A stretch of 64,000 bases of DNA from Pseudomonas sp. Q2-TVG4-2 (GCF_013620795.1 NZ_LGLW01000002.1:208524-272523); one strand, 5' to 3'. Shown: positions 9,141 through 18,605, counted from the first letter of the stretch. A program made the numbers and translations. The notes: a model not told the origin generated them from the letters alone.

Positions 9141-10457
9141 CTAGCGGTTGACCACCTTCGCCGGCAATGCGACGACCAATAGCGAGCCGAGTACCAGGCA
9201 GGCAGCGAAGAACCACAACGCTCCGCCGCTCTTACCGGTGATGTCCAGCGCCAGCCCGATCAGGGTGTTGCTCACCAGGCCGGCGATGTTAGCCAGCGAG
9301 CAGGCGAGGGCGAAGCCGGTCGCCGCGGCGGTCCCGGTGAGAAAGGTCGCCGGCAGGCTGAAGAACACCGGCACCGCACCGATGATGGTCGCCTGGGCAA
9401 TGGAAAACAGCAGCACGGTTGCCACCACGCTATCGGTGAACGCGGTACTCGCAGCCATGGCGGCGGCGCCAATCCAGAATGGCAGGATGATGTGCCAGCG
9501 GCGTTCGCGAAAACGGTCCGAGCTGGCCCCGAGGACGAGCATGCCGAACACCGCGGCGATGCTCGGCAGCGCCGTCAGCAAGCCGATATCGGACGCATCG
9601 ACGACGCCGGCGTTGCGAATGAACGTCGGCAACCAGAAGCCCATGGCATAGGCGCTGAGCAGAATCGCGAAATCGATGCCGCCGAGCATCCAGACTTTCA
9701 GATTGAAGAAGCCTTGGCGAAAGCTTTCTCCGCTATCGGGACTCTGCGCCTCGTCCACCGTCAGGTCGCGCAATACTCGGCCCTGCTCGGCCAGATCCAG
9801 CCATTCGGCCTGTTTCGGCCCCTCAGGCAGCAGGCGCAGGGCCAGCAACCCGAGCAGCACGCTGGGAATCCCTTCAAGCAGGAACAGCCACTGCCAGCCA
9901 CGCAGCCCTCGTACCTGATCGAAAGCGTCGAGGATCCAACCCGATAACGGTGCACCGATCACGCTGGACAGCGGCAGACCGATCATGAACAGCGCGATGA
10001 TCCGACCACGCCGGTAGGTCGGGAACCACAGCGTCAGGTAATAGAGCACGCCCGGGAGGAACCCCGCCTCGGCGACCCCCAGCAGAAGGCGCACCAGATA
10101 GAACTGCCCTGGCGTGGTGACCAGCATGGTGCAGGCCGAGAGCACGCCCCAGGTAATCATGATCCGCGCGATCCAGACCCGGGCGCCGACCCGTTTGAGG
10201 ATCAGGTTGCTCGGCACTTCGAAAAGGATGTAGCCGACGAAGAACAGCCCTGCGCCAAGACCGAATGCCGCTTCGCTGAGCTGCAGCTGATCGGCCATCT
10301 GCAGCTTGGCAAAGCCGACGTTGATGCGGTCCAGATAGGCTGCCAAGTAGCAAAAGCAGAGAAACGGAATCAGCCGCCAGGCGATCTTACGGTACAGGCG
10401 GTGGCTGTCAGGATCATTACTCGGATGAAGAGCATCTGGCGCGGGCGCCTGAGGCAT
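9141..10457 (-). CDS. MFS transporter, anion:cation symporter family
   Basis: A 438-residue major facilitator with about 12 helices. The N-terminal helix FLCFCYLAAYLDRINVGFAK carries the DRxNxGFA signature of the ACS family (tartrate, phthalate and glucarate/galactarate type carriers), and PSNLILKRVGARVWIARIMI is the following conserved loop. It probably moves an organic acid anion with a cation across the inner membrane. No catabolic genes adjoin it, so the substrate cannot be inferred. Both flanking genes read on the plus strand. Confidence 0.87.
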   Translation of the reverse strand: MPQAPAPDALHPSNDPDSHRLYRKIAWRLIPFLCFCYLAAYLDRINVGFAKLQMADQLQLSEAAFGLGAGLFFVGYILFEVPSNLILKRVGARVWIARIMITWGVLSACTMLVTTPGQFYLVRLLLGVAEAGFLPGVLYYLTLWFPTYRRGRIIALFMIGLPLSSVIGAPLSGWILDAFDQVRGLRGWQWLFLLEGIPSVLLGLLALRLLPEGPKQAEWLDLAEQGRVLRDLTVDEAQSPDSGESFRQGFFNLKVWMLGGIDFAILLSAYAMGFWLPTFIRNAGVVDASDIGLLTALPSIAAVFGMLVLGASSDRFRERRWHIILPFWIGAAAMAASTAFTDSVVATVLLFSIAQATIIGAVPVFFSLPATFLTGTAAATGFALACSLANIAGLVSNTLIGLALDITGKSGGALWFFAACLVLGSLLVVALPAKVVNR

Positions 10458-10711
10458 CGGTCGTCTCCGTCGGATATTGGGTGGACGGCGCGAGGCTCGA
10501 TATCGCCACGAAGAAGCGTTCTCTGATCGAAGCTTCTACGGTTAGCAGGTCGTTTTTCAACAGCCTGTTAGCACTTCGACCCGGCTGGCGCGGCTGATTG
10601 TTCCTCGTGGCGTCCCCAGTGTGACGGGCGGAGTGCTGATCCGCTGAACGCCAGACCGTATTCGCCGCCCAATAGGCATCGTGCAGCTATCGCAACCGCT
10701 ACGGCAACCCA

Positions 10712-11149
10712 ATGGAAATGATCCTGTTCGTCGGTATTCAGGCCGCGGGAAAATCGACGTTCTACCAGCGGCAGTTCTTCGATACGCATCTGCGCCTCAA
10801 CTTGGACATGCTGCGTACCCGCCATCGCGAGCGCACCCTGCTGCAAGCCTGCCTGCAGACCCAGCAGCGGCTGGTCATCGATAACACCAACCCCACCATC
10901 GTCGAACGCGCGGCCTATATCGGCCCGGGGCGGGCAGCGGGATTTCGTGTGATCGGCTATTTCTTCGAGCCGGACCCGACTGGCTGCGCAGCGCGAAACA
11001 AGAGCCGTGCCCGTCCAATCCCACCGGCGGGCCTGTTCGGAACGCTCAAACGGCTCGAACGGCCGACGCCTGACGAAGGTTTCGACGAGCTGTATCGGGT
11101 GCTACTCGACGTCACGGGTGAGTTCATCGTTTCGACCTACGGCCAGTGA
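10712..11149 (+). CDS. P-loop kinase-like ATPase
   Basis: A 145-residue protein that begins with a Walker A motif, MILFVGIQAAGKSTFYQRQF. LRLNLDMLRTR and LVIDNTNPT follow, typical of polynucleotide-kinase-like or zeta-toxin-related small kinases. No separate phosphatase domain is present and the substrate is unknown. From 10458 to 10711 I see only non-coding sequence between this gene and the MFS gene. Confidence 0.75.
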   Translation: MEMILFVGIQAAGKSTFYQRQFFDTHLRLNLDMLRTRHRERTLLQACLQTQQRLVIDNTNPTIVERAAYIGPGRAAGFRVIGYFFEPDPTGCAARNKSRARPIPPAGLFGTLKRLERPTPDEGFDELYRVLLDVTGEFIVSTYGQ

Positions 11150-11256
11150 CCTGATGCGAACTCCGCCTGTCGGGGCCTGTCGCACTGTTTCGGTGGCGCT
11201 CTTCAGCGCGCCGTGCCTTGTGGTCGGCAATTCAACGCAACCCAAAGGAGACGAGC

Positions 11257-11952
11257 ATGAATTCACAGTGGATCGACATTCCCGCGCAGGACGGTAACCG
11301 CTTCAGGGGCTACCTCGCGCTGCCGCCGGCCGGGCATGGCCCTGGCATTGTCCTGATTCAAGAAATCTTCGGGGTCAACGACCACATCCAGGCTGTCGCT
11401 GACCAGTACGCGCTCGATGGCTACGTGGTGCTGGCACCGGATCTGTTCTGGCGCAGCGAGCCGGGGGTCAAGCTCGGCTACGACGAATCCGATTGGGAGC
11501 GCGCATTCGGCTTGATGCAGGCGCTGGATTTCGACCTGGCCGTCGATGACCTGCGCCGCACCGCCGAAACGCTGCGTGGGCGCGACGATTGCAGTGGTCG
11601 CGTGGCTTCGGTGGGTTACTGCATGGGCGGTGTGCTGTCATTCCTGAGCGCGGCCAATGCAGGGGTGGATGCCGCCGTTTGTTACTACCCCGGCAGCATC
11701 GAAAAGCGTTTAGGCCAGGCCGATCGAATCCAATGTCCGACCCTGTTCCACTTCGCTGAAGAAGACGAGCACATCGACAGCGACGCGGTAGCCGCCGTGC
11801 AGCAGAAGATGGCCCAGGTCGGCGGGGCGCAGATCGAGACCTACCCAGGCGTCGACCACGGCTTCAACTGCTGGGCGCGGCCCATGTACAACCAGCCTGC
11901 CGCGGCATTGGCCCATGGGCGTTCACTAGTGTTTCTGGCAAACAGCCTCTAA
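11257..11952 (+). CDS. Dienelactone hydrolase family protein
   Basis: A 231-residue alpha/beta hydrolase. The nucleophile is Cys122 in the elbow GYCMGG, the acid lies in HFAEEDEHID, and the histidine is in GVDHGFN, together the Cys-Asp-His triad of dienelactone hydrolases. VLIQEIFGVNDHI near residue 35 is the family signature with the conserved Glu. Dienelactone hydrolases open lactone rings in chloroaromatic breakdown, but many members serve other or unknown substrates and no aromatic pathway genes are nearby. The ATG at 11257 has AAAGGAG just upstream. Confidence 0.9.
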   Translation: MNSQWIDIPAQDGNRFRGYLALPPAGHGPGIVLIQEIFGVNDHIQAVADQYALDGYVVLAPDLFWRSEPGVKLGYDESDWERAFGLMQALDFDLAVDDLRRTAETLRGRDDCSGRVASVGYCMGGVLSFLSAANAGVDAAVCYYPGSIEKRLGQADRIQCPTLFHFAEEDEHIDSDAVAAVQQKMAQVGGAQIETYPGVDHGFNCWARPMYNQPAAALAHGRSLVFLANSL

Positions 11953-12061
11953 GCGAGGTGCCCCCGGCTGTCGCTCAACCAGGCGCATGCGCGCCCGCGC
12001 GAGTTGCTCCCATCCTTACCCGGTGACCCAGGTAATAACGGGGCGCTTTAATGCGCATTCG

Positions 12062-12140
12062 CCGCGAGGCGCGCCTCCCACCGGTTCAGCGCTTATCTCG
12101 AGGAATAGTGTGGGAGGCCCGCCCTCGGGGCGAAGCTTTT
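12062..12140. repeat. REP pair at the flhA side of the flagellar block
   Basis: CGCGAGGCGCGCCTCCCAC at about 12063-12081 faces GTGGGAGGCCCGCCCTCGGGGCGAAGCTTTT-type sequence at about 12110-12140. The same element family recurs between lafA and flgA at 36589-36710. The pair lies about 30 bases beyond the flhA stop, marking the left edge of the lateral flagellar block. Confidence 0.8.
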
Positions 12141-12171
12141 GGGCCCAGCGGCCCGGGCAGGTGCGGTTGGC

Positions 12172-14268
12172 TTAACCAAGCGTGCCGAGAATGTTCACGC
12201 CGACGCGATCCGGAATCTCGTTCTGCGATAGGACATGCAGCCCGGGGCTGAACACCCGCGCGTAGCGCGACAGCAACGGGCGCAGCTGCGGCATCACGGT
12301 GAGGATCGGTGGGTGGCCATCCTTGCGCAGCTTTTCCTTCACCACCGGCATGCTGTTCTGCAGTTGGTTGAGCAGACTCGGCTCCACCGGAATGTTGTCC
12401 AAGCTCACCTGGCCCGCCTGCTGGGCAATGGCCAGGGCGTTGAGCAGCGTGTTTTCCAGGGCGTTTTCCAGCACGAACACCGCCAGTTCTCTGCGATCAC
12501 CGGCAATCATCGACACGATGCTGCGGCGCAATGCGTAGCGCACGTCGGCGGCCAGCAGCACCGGGTCCTTGGTGGTCTCGCTGCATTCGAGCAGGGTGCT
12601 GGCGATGGTTTCGATATCCCGCAGCGGCACTTCTTCCAGCAACAGCTGGCGGTAGACGCGCATCTGCTGGGTATAGCTCAGCGCGCCCTTGAGGCTTTCA
12701 GCGAGCTTGGGTGCCTGCAAGGTGAGGCGCTGCATCAGGTGCTCGACGTCGTCGTGCTTGAACAGGTCCGGCAGGTGCTCGCGCACCACCTTGTTCAGGT
12801 GTGTGGCGACCACGCTGGCGCAGTCGATCACCTGATAGCCGAGGTTCAGCGCGCGCGGTTTGTCCGATGGTTGAATCCACACCACCTGCATGCGATAGGC
12901 CGGATCGGTGCCGAGGATGCCGTCGATCTCGCCGTACAGCTCAGGCGAGGGGATCGCCATCAGGCGGTCGGCGTGCAGCTCGGCGCCATCGATCTTCTCG
13001 CCATTGATGTAGATGTCATATTGCGAAGCCTTGAGCCGCAGGCTGTCGCGGATCTGTATTTCCGGCAGCAAGAAGCCCAGGTGTTCGGAAAGCGTCTGGC
13101 GCACGCCGCGCACCCGCGCCGGCAGTGGCGCACCGGAGGCTTCGTTGACCAGCCCGACCAGTTTGTAGCCGAGGGAAATGGACAGCCGCTCGACCATCGG
13201 AATGTCTTCCCAGGCCAGGGTCTGTGCGCGCTCCTTATCCATCGCCTGCCCGATGGCCTGGATCTCCTTGAGATCAGCCCCGGCAGCCGGCGGCTCGTGC
13301 AGCGACACCCGCCAGCCGATGAAGCCGATCAGTGCGGCAAAGCCAATGAAGGCCAGGTGCGGCATACCCGGCACCATGCCGAGCACGAACAATATGCCAG
13401 CCACGGTGTACAGCGAGGCCGGGTTGGCCAACAGCTGCCGCTGCACCTGGCTGGTAATGTCGCTGGACTCGTTGATCCGGGTGACGATGATTGCCGCCGC
13501 GGTGGACAGCAACAGCGCGGGAATTTGCGCCACCAGGCCGTCACCGATGGTCAGCAGGGCGTATTGCTTGAAGGCTTCGCCCGCGGCCAGGTCGTGAACG
13601 AACACGCCGATGGCGAAACCGCCGAAGAGGTTGATCAGCAGGATCAGAATGCCGGCGATGGCATCGCCACGGACGAACTTCGAGGCACCGTCCATCGCGC
13701 CGTAGAAGTCGGCTTCCTTGGCCACTTCCTGACGCCGCGCCTTGGCTTCTTCGTTGGTCAGCAGGCCGGCGTTGAGATCGGCGTCGATAGCCATCTGCTT
13801 GCCGGGCAGGGCATCAAGTGTGAAGCGCGCGGTGACTTCGGAGATCCGCTCGCCGCCCTTGGTGATCACGATGAAGTTGATCAGCATCAGGATCACGAAC
13901 ACCACCAGACCGACGATGAAGTTCCCGCCGATCACCACCTCGCCGAAGGCCTCGATCACCTTGCCCGCCGCGCCCGTGCCCGTGTGACCTTCAAGCAGCA
14001 CCACTCGCGTCGAGGCGACGTTGAGCGTCAGGCGCATCAGCGTGGTGATCAGGATCACCGTCGGGAACAGCGAGAAATCCAACGGGCTTTTTGACGACAC
14101 GCTGACCAACAACACGAGGATCGACATGGCGATGTTGAAGGTGAACAGCACGTCCAGCATTTGCGGTGGCAAGGGCAGGATGATCATCGCCAGGATCGAC
14201 AGGATGATCAGCGGAATGCCTATCCGCCCACTGCTGAAGGTCGGCGTCAATTTCTGAATCAGGCTCAT
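12172..14268 (-). CDS. flhA: Lateral flagellar export gate protein FlhA
   Basis: A 698-residue core component of the flagellar type III export apparatus. Eight membrane helices fill the first 330 residues, with the family signature around LMRLTLNVASTRVVLLEGHTG near residue 95. A cytoplasmic domain that docks chaperone-substrate complexes follows. The length is typical of FlhA. It overlaps flhB by 4 bases and is the last gene of a fliM-N-P-Q-R-flhB-flhA operon, the arrangement seen in lateral (Flag-2 type) systems. No flhF or fleN follows, unlike the polar flagellar locus of pseudomonads. Confidence 0.96.
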   Translation of the reverse strand: MSLIQKLTPTFSSGRIGIPLIILSILAMIILPLPPQMLDVLFTFNIAMSILVLLVSVSSKSPLDFSLFPTVILITTLMRLTLNVASTRVVLLEGHTGTGAAGKVIEAFGEVVIGGNFIVGLVVFVILMLINFIVITKGGERISEVTARFTLDALPGKQMAIDADLNAGLLTNEEAKARRQEVAKEADFYGAMDGASKFVRGDAIAGILILLINLFGGFAIGVFVHDLAAGEAFKQYALLTIGDGLVAQIPALLLSTAAAIIVTRINESSDITSQVQRQLLANPASLYTVAGILFVLGMVPGMPHLAFIGFAALIGFIGWRVSLHEPPAAGADLKEIQAIGQAMDKERAQTLAWEDIPMVERLSISLGYKLVGLVNEASGAPLPARVRGVRQTLSEHLGFLLPEIQIRDSLRLKASQYDIYINGEKIDGAELHADRLMAIPSPELYGEIDGILGTDPAYRMQVVWIQPSDKPRALNLGYQVIDCASVVATHLNKVVREHLPDLFKHDDVEHLMQRLTLQAPKLAESLKGALSYTQQMRVYRQLLLEEVPLRDIETIASTLLECSETTKDPVLLAADVRYALRRSIVSMIAGDRRELAVFVLENALENTLLNALAIAQQAGQVSLDNIPVEPSLLNQLQNSMPVVKEKLRKDGHPPILTVMPQLRPLLSRYARVFSPGLHVLSQNEIPDRVGVNILGTLG

Positions 14269-15404
14269 GTTCGGGCTCGGTTGAACAATTCTTCGGGAAT
14301 ATGGATGTCACTGGCCAGCTTGGGCTTTGCGCGCCGACCCTGCTTCCAGGCCTTGAGCTGGAGGATGTAGGTCAGCACGTGTGCCACCGCGGTGTAGAGC
14401 GGTGCCGGTATTTGCTGGTTGATTTGGGTACTGAAGTAGATCGCCCGCGCCAGCGGCGGTAGCTCGATCACCTCCAGCCCGTTGGCCTGGGCCAGCTTGC
14501 GGATATACAGCGCCGTCTCATCAACGCCACGGGCGATGACAAAGGGTGTTTCGGCCTTTTTCGGGTCGTACTTGAGCGCCACCGCGTAGTGCGTCGGGTT
14601 GACGATCACCACATCGGCATCCTTGATCACCCGGCTGATCTGGCGCTGCGCCAGCTGGCGCTGAAGCTGCTTGATGCGCGCCTTCACCTCGGGGCGGCCT
14701 TCCTGGTTCTTATGCTCTTCCTTGCGCTCCTGCTTGGTCATGCGCATCTTTTTCAGGAAGAAGAAGCGCTGCAGCGGAATGTCGATGAACGAGAACAGCA
14801 CGAACACTAACAGCAGCGTGATCGCCAGATCGAAGGTCAGCGAGAAGGCGCTGCCAATGGCGTTGCTGATATCGCTGCGCTGCAGGGCGATCAGCTTCGG
14901 CGCCGCGTAATACAGCTGGCCGACGGCAATGCTCAGCAGTGCGCTGATCTTCAGCAGCGACTTGAACAGTTCGGTCCAGTTCTGCGCGCCGACCATCCGC
15001 CCCAGCCCGGTGATGGGGTTGAGCTTGCTGAACTTGGGCGCGAAGTTCTTCGAGGCGAACACCCAGCCACCCGGCACCAGCGCGAAGGCGATGACCAGGA
15101 TCGGCGTGATCAGCAACGGCAGCAGCACGCTGATGAACACCAGCAGGTTGTGCGTGAGGATCAGCTGCAGATCGTCGACGCTCATCTCGCTTTCATGAAA
15201 ATTGATGTACGAATAACTGAATGCCTGCTGCATGCCGTCGAAGAAGAAGCCGATGCTGAACTTGAGCACCAGTAGCGTCGCCAGCAGTGAGACCGTGGTG
15301 GCGACGTCCTTGGAACGGGTGACCTGGCCATCGTCGCGACTCTTCTTGAGTTTCTGCTCGGAGGCCTCTTCGGTTTTTTCCTGGCTGCTGTTCTGCTCAG
15401 ACAT
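14265..15404 (-). CDS. flhB: Lateral flagellar export switch protein FlhB
   Basis: A 379-residue FlhB. A hydrophilic start (SQEKTEEASEQKLKKSRDDG), four membrane helices and a cytoplasmic domain with the autocleavage motif NPTH at residues 269-272 (VVIVNPTHYAVALKY) are all present. Cleavage between Asn and Pro switches export from rod/hook to filament substrates when FliK (here LafE) signals hook completion. It overlaps fliR by 8 bases upstream and flhA by 4 bases downstream, which implies translational coupling. Confidence 0.96.
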   Translation of the reverse strand: MSEQNSSQEKTEEASEQKLKKSRDDGQVTRSKDVATTVSLLATLLVLKFSIGFFFDGMQQAFSYSYINFHESEMSVDDLQLILTHNLLVFISVLLPLLITPILVIAFALVPGGWVFASKNFAPKFSKLNPITGLGRMVGAQNWTELFKSLLKISALLSIAVGQLYYAAPKLIALQRSDISNAIGSAFSLTFDLAITLLLVFVLFSFIDIPLQRFFFLKKMRMTKQERKEEHKNQEGRPEVKARIKQLQRQLAQRQISRVIKDADVVIVNPTHYAVALKYDPKKAETPFVIARGVDETALYIRKLAQANGLEVIELPPLARAIYFSTQINQQIPAPLYTAVAHVLTYILQLKAWKQGRRAKPKLASDIHIPEELFNRART

Positions 15405-16194
15405 CGCGCCCGCTCCGCAGAATTTCGCCGATGTTACCCAGCAGCTCGCGTGTCAGGTGCAGATAGGCTTCCGACAGGTTCGGCACGGTTAGGTAGATCA
15501 GCACCAGTCCGGCGATGATCGCCATGGGGAAGCCCAGGGAGAACAGGTTCATCGCCGGCGAAATGCGGTTGAGCAGGCCGAAGCAGAACTGCACCAGCGT
15601 CATGCAGAATACGATCGGCAGGGCGATCAGCAGCGCGGCGGAAATCACCCAGCTCAGCGACAGGGCGATGGTCTGCAGGCCATCGAAATGGATACCGCTG
15701 CCGATCGGCCAGAGGACGAAGCTCTGGTAGATGATGGTGACGATCACCAGATGCCCATCGGTGGCGAAAAACAGCAGCGCCAGCAGAATGAAATACAGCT
15801 GATAGATGATCGACGCCGACGAGACGCCGTTCATGGGATCGTTGAAGACCGCCATGGACAGGCCCAGCTGCGTCGAGACGATGTCGCCGATCAGCGTGAA
15901 CACGGTGAACACCAGCATCAGCGCCAGGCCCAGCAGCAAGCCCATGGCGATCTGTTCGAGCGCGGTAAGGATGCCCTTCATGGATAACGGGTCGATGGGC
16001 GCCGTAGCGGGCAAGGCCGCGGTGAGCACCACCGTCAGCGCCATTGCCAGCAGCACCCGCACCCGCACGCTCAGCGACTTATGGCTGAACATCGGCGCTA
16101 GGCTGAACACAGCCATGATCCGGCAGAACGGCCACCAGTAGCCCAGCAACGATTGCAGGTACTGACCGACCTGCATGATGGGTTCGTTGCCCAT
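15397..16194 (-). CDS. fliR: Lateral flagellar export protein FliR
   Basis: A 265-residue polytopic protein of the export gate. The early segment WPFCRIMAVFSLAPMFSHKS and the later NDPMNGVSSASIIYQLYFIL match FliR. It forms the export channel with FliP and FliQ. The start follows the fliQ stop by 2 bases. An in-frame ATG at 16176 is possible, but the upstream one gives the usual N-terminal length. Confidence 0.94.
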   Translation of the reverse strand: MGNEPIMQVGQYLQSLLGYWWPFCRIMAVFSLAPMFSHKSLSVRVRVLLAMALTVVLTAALPATAPIDPLSMKGILTALEQIAMGLLLGLALMLVFTVFTLIGDIVSTQLGLSMAVFNDPMNGVSSASIIYQLYFILLALLFFATDGHLVIVTIIYQSFVLWPIGSGIHFDGLQTIALSLSWVISAALLIALPIVFCMTLVQFCFGLLNRISPAMNLFSLGFPMAIIAGLVLIYLTVPNLSEAYLHLTRELLGNIGEILRSGRDV

Positions 16195-16196
16195 GG

Positions 16197-16469
16197 CTAA
16201 CCGACCAGCCGCCCGGCTTGGGTGAAGGTTTCGATGAACAGATCGCTCAGCGTGCTCAGAATCCAGTGGCCGGCGAATACCAGCATGCCGAGGGTAATCA
16301 GCAGGCGCGGCAAGAAGCTCAGCATCTGTTCGTTGATCTGCGTTGCCGCCTGGAAAATGCTGACCAGCAGACCGCCGAGCAGGCTCGGCACCACCAGCAC
16401 GCAGACCACCAGCACGATGATATGGATCGCGTTGGAAACGATAGTGACGGCGGTATCCGGGGTCAGCAT
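16197..16469 (-). CDS. fliQ: Lateral flagellar export protein FliQ
   Basis: A 90-residue protein with two hydrophobic helices (IHIIVLVVCVLVVPSLLGGL and LLITLGMLVFAGHWILSTL) separated by the conserved QAATQINEQMLSFLP loop, which is diagnostic of FliQ. It assembles with FliP and FliR into the export channel. The gene lies 10 bases after fliP and 2 bases before fliR in the minus-strand operon. Confidence 0.95.
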   Translation of the reverse strand: MLTPDTAVTIVSNAIHIIVLVVCVLVVPSLLGGLLVSIFQAATQINEQMLSFLPRLLITLGMLVFAGHWILSTLSDLFIETFTQAGRLVG

Positions 16470-16479
16470 GGCAGCGGCC

Positions 16480-17235
16480 TCAGAAGGGTTGAATGCTGGT
16501 GGTCAGCGTGCCCATCAACAGCGCCCAGCCATCGACCAGCACGAAGACCATCAGCTTGAACGGCAGCGAGATCATCATCGGCGACAGCATCATCATGCCC
16601 ATCGCCATGAGCACGCTGGCCACCACCAGGTCGATCACCAGAAACGGCACGAAGATCATGAAACCCAGCTGGAAGGCAGTCTTCAGCTCGCTCAGCACGA
16701 AGGCAGGCAGCAGCAGGGAAAAGTCCAGATCCTCAAGGTTCTCGGGGATTTCCTCGCCGGCCAGCGCGACCATGGTTTCCAGCGAGGTCTTGTTGGTCTG
16801 CGCCAGCATGAAGCCGGAGAGGCTGCCCTTGGATACGTCCAGCGCCTGCTCCAGGCTGATCTCATCGTTCTGGAACGGCTCGAAGGCTGCGCTGTGAATT
16901 TCCTGCCACACCGGGCGCATCACCAGCAGCGTGACAATCAGGGCAATGCCGATCAGCACCTGGTTAGGCGGGCTCTGCTGCAGGCCGATGGCCTGGCGTA
17001 GGATCGCCAGCACAATGATGAAGCGGGTGAAGCAGGTCATCATCATCAGCATCGCCGGCAAAAAGCCGAGCAGCGTCATGATGATCAGAATCTGCAGCTT
17101 GATGCTGAATTCCTGACCATTCTCGGTATCGTTCAGGTTGAACAGGGTGATCTCGCCGCCCGCGGCCTGAGCCATCAGCGGAAACAGGCCGACCAGCAGC
17201 AGGCACAGCAGTAACAGCCCGCGACGCAGTTTCAT
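16480..17235 (-). CDS. fliP: Lateral flagellar export protein FliP
   Basis: A 251-residue FliP. A cleavable signal peptide (LLLLCLLLVGLFPLMAQAAG) is followed by four membrane helices. Family segments include LLGFLPAMLMMMTCFTRFII near residue 56 and FLVIDLVVASVLMAMGMMML near residue 200. It joins fliN directly by a 4-base overlap, with no fliO between them. The lack of fliO is shared with other lateral systems and separates this operon from the polar fliLMNOPQR-flhB operon. Confidence 0.95.
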   Translation of the reverse strand: MKLRRGLLLLCLLLVGLFPLMAQAAGGEITLFNLNDTENGQEFSIKLQILIIMTLLGFLPAMLMMMTCFTRFIIVLAILRQAIGLQQSPPNQVLIGIALIVTLLVMRPVWQEIHSAAFEPFQNDEISLEQALDVSKGSLSGFMLAQTNKTSLETMVALAGEEIPENLEDLDFSLLLPAFVLSELKTAFQLGFMIFVPFLVIDLVVASVLMAMGMMMLSPMMISLPFKLMVFVLVDGWALLMGTLTTSIQPF

Positions 17236-17603
17236 TGCGTCAGCGCATCCAGGCTGGTGCCCGACAGCTCGACGATGCGCAGGCCATAGCTGCCATTCAT
17301 CACGACCACTTCGGCCTTGGCGAACAGGGTGCCATTAACCTTAACGTCCAGCGGCTCGCCGGCCACTTTGTCGAGGACGATGACACTGCTGGTGTCGCAT
17401 TCCATCAGTTCCTTCAGCGAGATCTCCGCCGAAGCCACTTCGAGGGTGACATTCACCGGGATCTTGCCGAAGAAGCTCAGGTCCTGGCGGGGCGCCTGGG
17501 GCTGGGCGGCGGGCGCAACGGTCGGCTCTTCGGCCGCGTCGAGGCTCAGGTCGCCCTCGTTGATGAGGTTCTCGAATTCGTTATCGGACAGTTGACCGGT
17601 CAT
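17232..17603 (-). CDS. fliN: Lateral flagellar switch protein FliN
   Basis: A 123-residue C-ring protein. A short acidic N-terminal region rich in Ala and Pro precedes the SpoA-type domain (residues 45-115: PVNVTLEVASAEISLKELME through VNGTLFAKAEVVVMNGSYGL). The extreme N-terminus LSDNEFENLINEG resembles the LSQxEIDALL peptide by which FliM or FliY binds CheY-phosphate. This is notable because the FliM of this cluster lacks that peptide. It overlaps fliM and fliP by 4 bases each. Confidence 0.93.
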   Translation of the reverse strand: MTGQLSDNEFENLINEGDLSLDAAEEPTVAPAAQPQAPRQDLSFFGKIPVNVTLEVASAEISLKELMECDTSSVIVLDKVAGEPLDVKVNGTLFAKAEVVVMNGSYGLRIVELSGTSLDALTQ

Positions 17604-18439
17604 TGGGATTTCACGCTTTCAAGTGAAGTGAGGAACAAGGCGCCGTCTTCTTCGAAGACAGTCCCCCGGAATAGCTTCTGCTGGTTGATGCGCACCTCGT
17701 AGCGGTCCAGCGGACGCACCATGACAATGTCGTTGAGCTGCAGCCCGAGTACCTGCGACAGCGGCATCTGCACCGAGGCGACTACACAATCCAGACGTAC
17801 CGGAAGATGCTTGATGTGATCGACCGGGTTGCCACTCAGCCGAGCCGGCAGCGGGCCGGCAAGGCGACTGGTGAGTTCATCGACCAGATCGGTGTCCAGA
17901 TGAATGAAAACGGACGAGCGGCTATTGGTCAGGTGGCTGACGTATTCGAACTCGGCCACATACTCCCAGCTGGTTTCTTCATAATCGTTTTCATAGCGCT
18001 CGAGCTCGCCGAAGGTCTCACCAGACAAAATCGAGCGCGCGAATATGTAAGTCAGATCCAGGCCCAGCCGATTGCGCATCCGTTGCTCGGAAGTGCTGAT
18101 CGGCGGTGTTTCCTGGCTGGGCACTATCGTGCCGCCGTAATAACACTCGAGTGCTTCGGTGAGGAGGGCGCGGTCAATAGAGAAACCGACTTTGCCCATC
18201 GGCGAGCGATAAATGCAGTCCGGCGCCTTTTCATTAGGTTCCTGAACTTCCACTTTGCTCAACTCGAGGCTGATCCGGTAATTGCGCAGGAAGTAGTCAC
18301 CAATCAAGCGTGGATTCTTGTTGGTGGTTTCTTTGATGAACTGCGGAATCTTGTGGTGATGCCGCCCAAGCTTCTGCGGTTTCAATACAGTCAGGCTTTG
18401 GGCGGGCACGCCATGATGGACTTTGGAATTGCCAGACAT
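17600..18439 (-). CDS. fliM: Lateral flagellar switch protein FliM
   Basis: A divergent FliM of 279 residues. A middle CheC-like domain (GRHHHKIPQFIKETTNKNPR through the Ser/Arg region near residue 190) is followed by a C-terminal SpoA domain (about residues 200-275, VRLDCVVASVQMPLSQVLGL). The usual N-terminal CheY-binding peptide (LSQxEIDALL) is absent; the protein starts MSGNSKVHHGVPAQS. The ATG at 18439 was taken. A TTG 39 bases upstream would add TDRARTRTYRSH, which looks non-coding. It is the first gene of the fliM-flhA operon and diverges from lafK. Confidence 0.88.
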   Translation of the reverse strand: MSGNSKVHHGVPAQSLTVLKPQKLGRHHHKIPQFIKETTNKNPRLIGDYFLRNYRISLELSKVEVQEPNEKAPDCIYRSPMGKVGFSIDRALLTEALECYYGGTIVPSQETPPISTSEQRMRNRLGLDLTYIFARSILSGETFGELERYENDYEETSWEYVAEFEYVSHLTNSRSSVFIHLDTDLVDELTSRLAGPLPARLSGNPVDHIKHLPVRLDCVVASVQMPLSQVLGLQLNDIVMVRPLDRYEVRINQQKLFRGTVFEEDGALFLTSLESVKSQ

Positions 18440-18605
18440 GTGCGACCTGTATGTCCTGGTTCTTGCGCGGTCGGTCAAAGCCTGCAGCGCGGTATAAGCA
18501 GAAGGTTGTTTGGCCAGGGCGGGTTTGCATGACGTGAGATTGCAGGCACGGCTCTAGCGTGCCGCCAGTCTAGGCATAGGCGCGAGGAAGGATTAAATCA
18601 ATAGG

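Noticed and set aside
12235..14094. A 619-codon open frame on the plus strand
   Set aside because: It is antisense to flhA, has His/Gln-rich composition typical of a shadow frame in GC-rich DNA, and no recognisable domain.
18297..18530. A 77-codon minus-strand frame in the fliM leader
   Set aside because: It overlaps the fliM start in a different frame and has a composition unlike a conserved protein.
18541..18572. GGCGGCAC...GAGCC on the minus strand before fliM as a sigma-54 site
   Set aside because: The distances between GG and GC are 9 or 12 bases, not 10.
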